Source: Apiospora phragmitis (lineage: Eukaryota > Ascomycota > Sordariomycetes > Amphisphaeriales > Apiosporaceae). From it: a stretch of DNA of 64,000 nucleotides. Numbering within the stretch: position 1 is the stretch's first letter; each line of letters begins with the position of its first letter. The notes beneath the pieces were generated by a model. The model did no database searches. It saw nothing but the letters and a program-made list of their open reading frames with translations, and was not told where the DNA came from. This document shows, in pieces, positions 46,407 through 56,610 of this stretch. The position numbers and the translations under genes are program-made. The stretch lies in the NCBI GenBank assembly GCA_038363925.1, contig JAQQWL010000002.1, positions 3,782,001 through 3,846,000 on the forward strand, read 5' to 3'.

Positions 46407-47050
46407 GGGGACAATTGATCTTTACCACCTTCTTGTAACCCACTCTTAGGGAGGCCCTTGCATTTGTTGGTAGACTTTGCATTGCGATGACACGGAACTT
46501 TAAAAAATTTACTTCATTTCTCCTGTACATAGTTTACCTGGCATTTGGCGAAGAGCCTGCCTGGATTTCCTTCCTTCAGAAATCTTGAGTTGGTCATTTA
46601 GAAGTAATCTCGCTGGATTAGGAACCGATCACGAGCTATGAACCCATATGAATTGATAAAAACAAACCCACGTTTTCGAGAAGTCTTCTAGTCCAAATCA
46701 ATGTGTTATACTTGATGTGTGTTCGCCCTTGCCATGTTCCAATTTCGCACGATGGTTTCGACTCGTCCGGTTAGGCAACTTTTCAAGTGTGTAACCCCTT
46801 TACAAGCTCTGCTTTGGGTTCAATATAGTACATATCAATAGTGCAAACCCATAGTATACGTCCCCAATTTTGTTAGTCCTTGACGCCATATAAGCAAAGC
46901 ATAAGCGACAAAGGGGTACATCTCTGAGAAGAACCTCCCAAAACTCCGCGTGCCCGAAACAGTATGCGGACACGTATGCTAGCGGACTAATAGTACAATA
47001 CGTGAAAATGAAAATGTAAATGAAAATGAGATAAACCAGGGTGGCGTTAT
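46407..47050. other. 3' region between convergent GH128 and membrane-protein genes
   Basis: Tail-to-tail spacer of about 640 bases, AT-richer than its neighbours (for example TTTAAAAAATTTAC near 46499). No gene seen. Confidence 0.5.
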
Positions 47051-49363
47051 TTACTGTCGTCCGTTTTCCACGGCACAATCTTCTTCTCCTGCTGGACTCT
47101 GAGCCAGCTCCATCTGGCTAGGCTCTCTCGTCACGATACTGCGGATGGAGCGGATAGACGACAGTGTCCTAGAAGGCTTAGGCCTCTGTAAGGGGGAGAC
47201 GGCATCGGTGGTGGCGGCACCGACGCTTCTTGCTGTATCGGTAGCAGCAGCCATTTCCGGAACCCCGCCACCAACATCCTCGACGGGCGCCGCGGCTGGT
47301 GTCGTCGTCGTCGTCGTTGTTATGGGATCTAACGTGCCTGGCGTGACCTCCCTGGGGTTCTGCTGCCTATCGTACCGGTCATCGTGGGCGAAAAGCGAGA
47401 ATATGTTCTCCCAGTGGATTGGGCCGGCGGACGCGACCGCCACGTGGTAGTCATTGGAGGCGGGATTGTTGTTGTGCCCCAGCAGCAGGGGTTTCCCGTT
47501 GTGCACCGAGGCCAGGGAGTCCCGCCTCATCATCAGGCTGGCCGCCCTCGTCGTCCCGTCGCTGGGGCGGCGGCAGCACCAGGGCGTTGTTGTGGCGGCG
47601 GAGGACCTCCTCCTTCCTGTCGCATCATATGATGGTGATGATGGGCCGGCCTCGGACACGCAGCAGCAGCCTCCGCCCAAGGCTTCGGCGCGGTGGTAGT
47701 CCGTACAGGAACCTGAGCTAGAGCACGTGTCGTTCACGTCGTCGCGTCTCGTGACCCATTGGATTACCAGGGCTGAGAACAAGACTTGACGGGTAGTGGG
47801 CATTATTAGTATCTGGACTTCGGTCTGGGGGTGCGGTGAAAGGGAACGGGGGCAGAATAAAAGGGGAGCAGTACTGTCACAGTTACAGCATAAGAAGCAT
47901 AACCAAGTGGCTTCACCGTTGAGGGCCATGAGGAATGAGAGGTTGCTATCCTCGATTATCAGCATGCATTTTCCATCAACGCAGTGTCCTTCGTTCCATC
48001 CCAGGACTGGAGGAACTACCTACATGATGCTAGAGGTGGCTGTGCAACATGAGCCAATGAATGTGCGTATAGCGATGGAGCGAAGCCTGACGTTGGCTGA
48101 TGTTCGCAGCATACCCGTGGAGGCATTAAGGTCTGCGCCGTGTTAGTACCTTGAAGATGAAACCCCCAAATAGTTTACAAAGCTGGAACCTGCGTGCGCG
48201 ACTCACCTCGAAGTGGTATCAGAAACAGTGTCGTGAGATATATCTACAAGGTCGTGAGTATCAGGACTTGCTACGGTCACGCCATGGCAGGGCGTAACTC
48301 ACATTGACAAGTACATCACAGGAAACCAGAGGTACCAACACAGCCCTCCGTGCTCCGATGATGCATCGTCCATTTTCCAGGCGGAATATCCGGCTAGGGA
48401 GACTCTGTAAGCAACTGCTCAACATGCTCTGGTAACAGGGAACACTTACTGCACGAAGTTTAGAGTTAACACTATAACGTAAGTGCCTGCTTTGAGGTCA
48501 GTATACATGAGCTCATGCATGATAATGAGGGGACAGAATCACTTACACACTAGTCCGGCAGAGTTGAAGAGGTATAACTTTGACTTAAGCCGCCTCTTGG
48601 AGCCGTTTCTCACGATAAACTGCAGCAGCCAAACAGTCAGGTCAACCCAAAATTGAGCCAGGCAAGGGGTGTGGATTTTTGGCCTACCGCTCTCTCGCTC
48701 AAGAAGAGACAGATGGACTGTTGTGACATTAGCTGCGAGCGAGAAACTTTATTGTTTGGCAGGAACTCCCGTACTATCTGATCTTGTGTGTCAACATGGG
48801 CATACCTTTCTGGGGGGATAATTTGAGTCGCTTGACGCACCTTTGTGGTGACATATAAGATCAAGCAGAGGAAGATAGCGGCTGAGCAGCTCTTCACACC
48901 CACTGAACCGAGGCTAATTCCATGCTGGAGGATGAGCGTGGCCAAGGCAAAGGCCCACGAATCTACCAGGACAGCAAAAACAGCTGTCGGGCAGCATCAG
49001 GAGTCATCAGCCTTGGTCTGGTGCTTGCGAGGCGGAGGATATAAGACACTTACTCCAGATGACAAAGGGTATCTTCTTCCACACCTTGACCGCCAGATAT
49101 CTCTGCGCTGTAAACAAACGACAAGTCAGCGGAGTTGTCCATTCATGGGCAGATGCATGGTGTCGAAAGGTTGGGGCTGGGGGCGCACATACTCAGGAAG
49201 GCTGTCAGGGTCACGAGAGCAAGCAGCGAGACGAGGTAAGCCCATGACCTCTCCGACGAGGGGCTCGCCTTGATCTCGCTTGGCGTGCCACAGAATAGAG
49301 GCTCGATGGCGGTGCCCAGAAACAGGCGAAGGCGAGTGCGGCGGCATGACTAGCTGGATTCAT
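47051..49363 (-). CDS. Polytopic (about 7-TM) fungal integral membrane protein
   Basis: Not a named gene to me, but the pattern matches a widespread family of predicted seven-helix fungal membrane proteins. Splice sites give eleven exons: 49363-49193, 49107-49054, 48983-48841, 48717-48688, 48619-48547, 48486-48450, 48402-48303, 48243-48207, 48132-48024, 47945-47875 and 47784-47051. Helices include SWAYLVSLLALVTLTAFLS, CSAAIFLCLILYVTTK, CTYVIVLTLNFV, VNIYLTTLFLIPL and ILFSALVIQWVTRR. The loop NGRCIIGARRAVLVPLV and the segment WLCFLCCNCDILFS look like family signatures. A cytosolic Ser/Thr/Pro-rich tail of about 230 residues follows. From exon 2 on, everything is in phase. In exon 1 the frame encoding LFLGTAIEPLFCGTP has no ATG: the ATG at 49363 (MNPASHAAALAFAC) reads into it only with a one-base shift, or a 5' exon is missing. 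Receptor-like function is unproven. Confidence 0.75.
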
Positions 49364-51315
49364 GCGGCTGAGGCAGCTGCTCGTGAGGATAGAACACTAT
49401 AGATTCCTTCACATCACCATTTCCTCGCTGGGTGTGCATTGGGAGCGAAAGCGATTCAGGACGGATGAGGGGGAAGGAATGGATGAGAAAGGTTGCCCTT
49501 TTTCCTGGGATGGGGTCGGAATCCGTGTATATGCACGCATGCAATGCCGAAGTTCTGACCCCCTCGCCTTGAATAGAATTGGGATCGCCGATGTTAGCTT
49601 TAGTCAGGCACACATAGCAGTATACTATCGCCAGTAGCACATACTCTTTCGGTTGACATTGACGGTTGGGAAACCATGGGACGGCGGCGAAGGAAGACCC
49701 CCCGAGAGAGGCAAAAACTAATGGCATTGTGTGGCAACTCTGGGCAATCCCGGACCACTTCCATAAGTCAAATGGGGCTCGAGATAGAAAACCACTCGAC
49801 TTCCTGGTTCTGGAGGAGGAGGAAGACCAGCGATCACCGGCCCCTTTGGTCTGATGCAACGAAGCCTGAGCCCGGGAACCAGAGTAAATGACAAATACTG
49901 TGCCGAATTACTCGTTGACGAACCTTGGGGCGGCGAGGCGAGGGCGGGAAGGTGCGAGGGAGGAGCTACAGGTTAGGCAAATATCTTGACAGATGGCAGG
50001 AACCCTAGAATACCTACTTGTTTCCATCTTGTCTCCTGACTTGTGCGGTCAAACTCTGACTCTGGTCTATCCAAGTCTTTGCCAACGATACACCATGGGA
50101 TTGGAGACACGCCCGCTTGATCGGCAAGCCGCTCCAATGAGGCCGAGGGTTCGTCTCAGCCCGTCGAACCCTTTTGCACTTGCCTCCCATATCTATGTAC
50201 AGGCTGCAGCAGCGCATGTTGTCATCATGGGCCGAAGCCAAGAAAGGGGCACATGTGCTCTGCGACCATGCGCTTGCATGCGCTTGTGTAGCCTCAACTC
50301 AGCCGGTAATAATGAGGCCATGAAAGGGGTGACTGAGTTTTACACCAAAGCTCACTCATGCTTTCTAGAGACTAAATAGCCGCAGGGAGGCAATTCTTGA
50401 AGAGGAAAAACCAGTGATCGACTACAAGCATACCTATCTAAAACACTCGTGGTAGTTCTCCGACAACTGGTAGCGGTGGGTTACATCGATAGCTGTCGAC
50501 GGAACAGCTGGATAGGTAACAATGCGACGTCCGAGTAAAAGCATTCAGCTGCCTGTCTATCCCATCCGCACTTCTTCAGGTCCATGAAGGCCACAAGCTT
50601 TTACCAACGTTAAGTATCCGGACTCATAGGCCTCGTGTACTCGCGTCCACTCGGGCATATCGTATCATATGGTCAGAGGCCAAGCTGCTACAGTGAGGAC
50701 AGTGCTTTCATGATGCGCAAACTCTCGCACTGACAGCTGCCAAAACTACGTCACACAGAGCAAATAAAAACCAACTCGATCAGTGATGCCACGGGTGATT
50801 ATGGACAGGTAGTCATAAAGGTGCAGGCATATTTATTTATATTTAGTAAGACTAGGGACCCAGACCCAGACCCAGACCCGGATCAGGACCTGTGTTTGTA
50901 CTTTGGTTGGCCCTCCTTTCGCCCAAGGTTTTGTTTTGCCTGCCATCGCTGCATCAATCCTGGCAGCTAAAACATTATTTCCATCGGTAAAAGCCTCTGC
51001 TGGGAACCCAGATAGCCCAATTCGCCCCAACGCCATTCCAATGCGCATTTCCGGGATGCCGTCTCGCACCATAATCATATCCGCGTCCCAACAGGACCAC
51101 ACCCCCGGCAACAATAGGTATCTACCCAACGCCTGTGTTAAGAGCTATCATATTCTGCCACCCGAGTATGTACTACCTGAATACACTCTGTCGTTTGAGT
51201 CATGCTACTTTGTTGTTTTCTTCTTCTTTTTCGGTCTGTGTCACCCAAGCTTGTGACGTGCTTAGGGAAAACGTTTGATAGCCAAGCGTCTCAACTTGCC
51301 ATCGGGAACCGAGTC
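49364..51315. other. Intergenic region, 2 kb
   Basis: Upstream of the membrane-protein gene and downstream of the RING gene, both minus strand. It holds one weak minus-strand frame at 51129-50833 (see separate entry) and nothing else I can support. Confidence 0.45.
50833..51129 (-). CDS. Doubtful 98-aa ORF ending in a hexanucleotide repeat
   Basis: ATG to TAA, 98 aa, with a compositionally protein-like middle (MRIGMALGRIGLSGFPAE then AFTDGNNVLAARIDAAMAGK). It ends over a CCCAGA tandem (plus strand about 50858-50880), which gives alternating Trp-Val. It starts about 190 bases past the RING gene's stop, on the same strand. No family recognised. It could be a chance frame, a small gene or a relic of a longer gene. 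Confidence 0.2.
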   Translation of the reverse strand: MGRYLLLPGVWSCWDADMIMVRDGIPEMRIGMALGRIGLSGFPAEAFTDGNNVLAARIDAAMAGKTKPWAKGGPTKVQTQVLIRVWVWVWVPSLTKYK

Positions 51316-52933
51316 TCATTCCGCATCCCTTGGCGGCTGAGTTCTCGTTCGAATATGGAACTTGTCGCGTAATCTATCGGCCAGGTTATGTCCGGCCCGG
51401 TCCTCTGACGCCACGTTTTCAGAGGGCCCATGCTGCTCGCGGAACTGCCTCAGCGCTCGGATGCGCTCGTCCACTGATGCATGTCTTAGCATGTTCCAGT
51501 CAAGCAACCGAGATCTCCTTCGACGGTGTCCTGCTTCACCATCGTTACTTTCACCCTCCCCATGGCTTCGCTGTGCTGATAAATCGCCTTGGTCTCCTGC
51601 GTCGTTGTCTCCATCTTGTGTACTCTGTGGCCGGAGGTCAAGCCGGCTTTCGAACACGTCAGCGATCATATGGGTAGGTGCAATGGAAAACAAAGAGAGA
51701 ACTTACCATAGCGGACATGTTCCGGAAACATTTACCAACCAAGGATCAACGCAACCGGGGTGGAATTTGTGATCACATGGGAGCACTCGTACGTCTTCCC
51801 CGACCGTGAAGTCTTCCGTGCAGATGGAGCAGCCAAGATTCTCGTCGTTCACGTGGGTATCTGGCTTTGCCGCGGGCGTACCTGCCACGACTGGTTTGGC
51901 TTCTGAGCCACTGTTGCCCTCAGTTGTCGTCTGTGCCGGCACATTGGGCGTCGCCGCGGTCTCCTTAGACTGCACGGTGTGTGAGACTTTTGCTGAACCT
52001 GGACGGTGATCTCCAGAGACGCTCTCGAGTTCCTGCTCTAAATCTCCCTTAGCAGGAGCCGGGTCGCCGAACTTGACGATGGGTAGGGTCTCCAACACGG
52101 CCCTCGCCAAGCCTCGAGCTCGACTCTGCATGGGACGTGGTCCGTATCGTTCTGGATGTCGGTGTGCCCGGATAGCGCCTGTGCCGATTATAATCAAGAA
52201 TAATAATGTTATCAGTCCGGTGATGCTGTACAGGATGCTCATTGCGACTGCCGAGTTGTTGCCACCGCTTTGAGGGGTTGGGGGTGCGTCACCCTGGGAA
52301 TCGCTACCGGTAATGGCGGCGCGCATAGTCCCGCCAGAGTTCGCTACCATGCCTCTTGCATTCCGAGCTTCGTCGTTACTCACCATGGTCCAGATCGAGG
52401 TGTATGCGGGCTCTTTTCCCAAGGAGCAACTCATGCCCGCGATGCTATACAGGACTATAGCTTTTGGCTTGTTCGGTCCCGAAGTGATGGCGTTGAACAT
52501 GTCGTCTGGTGATATGAATGAGTCGTCTTTATTCGGGTCGCAGGACATGTACGCTATTATGTTTGGGTCGTTGAGCTCTAGGTAATTCTTCGTATTGACG
52601 TTGACCAGATTACCCTGAATGGCGAATGACTACACATCGAGTTAGATACATTACTCATTGAACTGTGGCCTCGTCATTGGGTACCTTGGATGTGACGAGC
52701 GTGCCATTCAATCCGGCTTGTCTAGTCAACGGCGAGACAGGAACATTCTGCGCAAGAGGGCCAGAGTCGGAAGGCGTCAATGAGCATTTCATAATAGACT
52801 TGGTATAATAATCCGGGACGTTGGTAATATTTCGTATCGTAGGGTCGTCGGCAGCCACGGCAAAGACAAGGCAGGCGATGGCCAGCAGAGTGTAAGCCAT
52901 CCTGGCGACAGAGGTAACGGTCGACGTCACCAT
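51316..52933 (-). CDS. Membrane-anchored RING-H2 E3 ubiquitin ligase
   Basis: Exons 52933-52685, 52629-51707 and 51646-51316 join in phase to 500 aa. The chosen ATG (52933, MVTSTVTSVARMAYTLL) gives a signal peptide ending near FAVAADD. A lumenal/extracellular region of about 180 residues follows (with N-x-S/T sites such as NIT and NGT), resembling the protease-associated-type region of PA-TM-RING proteins. One membrane segment lies near residues 210-235 (SILYSITGLITLLFLIIIGT). The RING-H2 finger near residues 350-390 reads CSICTEDFTVGEDV, then PCDHKFHPGCVDPWL, then TCPLC. The last Cys codon is split across intron 2 (TG|C), which supports the splice. The basic/acidic tail is disordered. Such proteins ubiquitinate membrane cargo in the endosomal or vacuolar system; the exact substrate is unknown. 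Confidence 0.9.
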
Positions 52934-55696
52934 GGTCGATATGCTGCAACCGCGCACGCGAACGGCCTAGCAATGGGCGTGAGGCTAGGTATGATTGAGG
53001 CGAAAACCGCAGAGATCCGGGAATCTACTAGGAAGTCCGGATGTTTGCGCAAAACAGCCCCGACCGGAGGCACACTGTCGCATCCCACCTGCAGTGCGCA
53101 TCGACTCTGGCTTTTGCTCTGATTTCTCTCTCTTTCTCTGGCGATGTCACTTCTCTCGTGCGCGCACATACACTGTCACGCTCTAACCCTTCTCTTTCAA
53201 GCAAGCATGGACAATGCGGGGGATCGGCTCTGCCTCGTTCCGGATCAACCAGACAAAATACACTGGAAAGAAACGAAGGAAAGAAAAGAATGGCAATGGC
53301 ACCTGGCGATTGACGATTGGCGATTGGCGTTTCCCGGTTGTTTCCTCGTCGGCGCAAGGCAAGTCGTACGTAAAAACTGTTTTGCCCGGGACTGTGACAG
53401 CAGGATGAAGGAGGATAAGGTGTAGGATCGGATTGGTGGTTGGTGTGTATACCATGCCTGTACTTTACGTAGGCATGATGAAGTGGATGGTTCCAATTAA
53501 CCTAGCAGGCTGGCGGGATCGGCGGACACTACAGCGACGGCTTGATCAGCGAATGCAGGAAGAACTTGGGGAAACTTGGAGCCAATGAATGCCGTGCTTC
53601 ACTGCCAAAGCCGAGCTTCACAGCCAAATTAAATGTTGACCAGCTACTGTACAGTACCTTTGCTTCCTTCCGTTGATGGGCACAATCCGAGACGCATCTG
53701 AAATGGATCTTGGTGCTGCGTTGAGAATCTGAGACACCAGGCTGGTTTTAGCGTCGGGTTGTAGTTAAAGCACCGTCTTGTTTTCCCTGGCTCTCCTGCC
53801 TTTTTCGGCCAATGAGCAGCGTCCATCGCCACGCGCACTGCCTCGAAGTGTCCCCATGATAGGACGACTCAATGCAAGTGAGTTTGGGATATCTATCAGT
53901 GTGCTTGAACTTCTCGACGAGACGACTCTTTTCCTCCCTTTTCAGATGCCAGCCGATCTCCGGGCCCCGTTCAATCGTGACGCAGTAGACTAGTGATGCC
54001 GTGACCAGCAGCAGCAGCAGCAGCTCGTCGTTAATGGCCATGGCATATCTTCGGTTGTCAACGTGATACACAAGTCTGTGAACAGTTACCCTAGCGGCGC
54101 CTAACTCCCTCTCTTGACAGGCGGATGTGTCTTAAAAAGGCCAATACGCTGTAGCTAAAAAACAACAACTTAAAGACAGACTATGTACCTAACTTAGTAC
54201 TTAGGTTGCCCCGTAAGCACTTTAACTTCGGGATATTATCACGTAGTACCACTGCTAGCTTAGGTTTGGCAGTTAACCTAGTTGACGGGTCGAGGGGCAG
54301 GGACTGTCTCGTCTCACGTGCAACGCCCGTAACCTCAGCCTCCAAGACCTGTCACCCAGGGGCCAGCACTTGCTAAGAACCCGTGATGGGAAACAGGCAA
54401 GAGGGCCCCAGGAGCCATCGCCCTATGGCACCAAATGGATCTTGGGCAGGGAACACTTCGGCTTTCCATGCTTCATCTATAGTACTGGTAGAGGAGTTGG
54501 CCAGGAACATGAGCTTTCTTGTGATCTGGAACAGTAATTACTGGCGGTGATGGGGATAACTACATGAAGCTATCAAAGGAATAGCTGGCGCAATTGATGC
54601 ACCTGGTGTGCTTCAAAAAACATGAGCGTGCATCCAGAGAAGTGAAGCTATAGGGTAGGTAGTACCGGCCTGGTCATATTTCAATCCCTGGCCATCGCTA
54701 GACGCATACAAATGCCATCTATAAAGCAATAAGAAGTCATATCTCACTACATGGACCATATCATATACATTGTGCCTCCAGCATCGTTCCGTATCTCGTG
54801 CCATCGAAGGCGCAGCTATCTCCGTAGCCTTTTGAAACTTGACAGCACGACAAACCAGGCACTGGGATCGTGACAGGCTTCTTTCAACACGCATCCCGTA
54901 ACGAGAGGCATGATCTACCCGTTCATATCCTGCATATCCCCCAATACCCCAGCGCTTGGCTGGAGAAATGGCGCAGCTTCACAGTTGTGTATACAAAACA
55001 TTGTTTTAGGGCATCCTTAATTCACTTGAGATTCGCCCGTCCTCCGAAGCACCCTGGCGATCTTGGCGAAACTGTCTCATACTGTTCCAAACCATCAAGC
55101 CTTTCGATTATGTTCACTCGGCCAAGTATGAGCTTTCGTGATTCGGCGAAGGAAGCGGATTCAATATAAGTGACGCCACTCAGGAGTGTAGTATAAATAT
55201 ATGTGGTTTAACAGGTGGCCCTTTTCGCAAGAACATCGTAGTTTATGTGTTGTACTCCACGGTAGCCACCAGGGGGTCGGTCCTTGGTCCACTGAACACC
55301 TGTTTGTCGCTCGCCGAATCGCTACAGCAGACTCTGCTTTAGGGGGCTATTCGGGGCAACAACAAAATGGAGACAAGGCCACTGCGTGTGCTAGCTAATG
55401 ATACGGGTTCCGTCTGTGGGTGAATGGCTAACGGAAGAACCAGGCAAGGCCACGCGGGTTCGCAGAAAATTGTACCCAAATAGAGACCGTCCAGGCTGCT
55501 CTGTTCCGGGTACCCATGAAATGCGAACTTCGTCTGGATATCTTTCATTTTTTGTGTATGGACTATTTGCCTTAATTAGCCGCAAGACCTGTAACGTGGC
55601 TGCGAACACGAAGGTGATACAGTTCCAGGAATGGAATCTCTATTGCAATCCATAGTCGACCATGGCATGCTGGTGACATTGCACACTCGGAGAGGT
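52934..55696. other. Intergenic region, 2.8 kb
   Basis: Promoter/leader of the RING gene (first few hundred bases; CT-rich near 53100-53195 on the plus strand) and the 3' flank of the tubulin cofactor gene. No further gene seen. Confidence 0.45.
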
Positions 55697-56610
55697 TTAG
55701 ATCTCTTCCATGTCTTCCAAGTCGTCCAGCATTGGCCAGTCGCCGACCTCGACTCGCTCAGGCCGGACGAAGACACCATGCTTCATGCTCGACTCCTGGC
55801 CCCAGTATCGCGTGCCGCCGATACTGCCGTCGTTCTTGCCCACCGGCTCGTCGAGCTGAACGCCTACCCAAGCGCCCAGCGCGCCAGGTATTTCCTTGAC
55901 GTCTCCAACATACTTGACCTCCCCTCTCTTCGTGTCTTCACCGCCTACTCTGCATCGCTTGCCAACCTCAATATTGCGGCTCTTGATCTCTTGGAGAAAG
56001 GCGTCAATCTTCGCTTGCTCCAAGCTGGGGGCGTCTGGATTGAAGCGACCTAGTTTCTCGGCCTTCTTCCAGGCCAGGACCGAGTCCGTCTTCTTCTCAT
56101 ATTCATCAGCTGGCATAACATATTTGTCAACACCCGAAGTGTCGGTATAGTTTGGCCGCTGTCCAGCTGGTCTCGTATCGACAACCTGTGTGATAGTTAG
56201 CCACCGATGCACAAGACCCAGGCTGATCTGCGCGAGCAGCCCTTCAATGCCGGAATGATGAAACCGGACGCTACCACGTCTGCGTGCAATCCTGCGCATT
56301 TTGCGCAAAGGCTATAGGCCCGCCCCAGCCGCCCATTTGTCATCGACAGACAGACAATGTTGCTCTAACTTACCTGCAGTTCTGCGTATGGAGTAAGAGG
56401 GAAGCTAGACAGGTAGGTGTTATCCTCATCCGCAGCCTCGATAGCCACGGTTTCCTTGGATGGCGTCTTCAAGACGAGCCGCTGAGCCGAAGGCGGCACC
56501 CCTGTCATGGGTTCCAGTTTTGCCTTGAGCTGAGATACGGTCCATGATGGCGTGATACGTCGTTCAGACGCCGAGTTCTCGGAGACGACCTGCAGCGGAA
56601 CATCGGCCAT
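55697..56610 (-). CDS. Tubulin-folding cofactor B (Alp11/TBCB)
   Basis: Cytosolic cofactor that, with cofactor E, handles alpha-tubulin during tubulin dimer assembly and microtubule maintenance. Exons 56610-56374 and 56185-55697 join in phase to 241 aa, matching the family's usual length. The N-terminal 80 residues are a ubiquitin-like domain (MADVPLQVVSENSASERR, then SPSWTVSQLKAKLEP-like and PLTPYAELQ). A helical linker (EYEKKTDSVLAWKKAEKLG) leads to a CAP-Gly domain with VGDVKEIPGALGAWVGVQLD and the diagnostic GKNDGS. The C-terminus DDLEDMEEI keeps the acidic tail ending in Glu-Ile typical of cofactor B, which recognises partner CAP-Gly/tubulin tails. The 188-base intron uses GTAAGT and CACAG. 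Confidence 0.95.

Noticed and set aside
49993..50379. 128-aa plus-strand frame
   Set aside because: Composition is that of non-coding sequence, and there is no motif, codon bias or nearby splice support.
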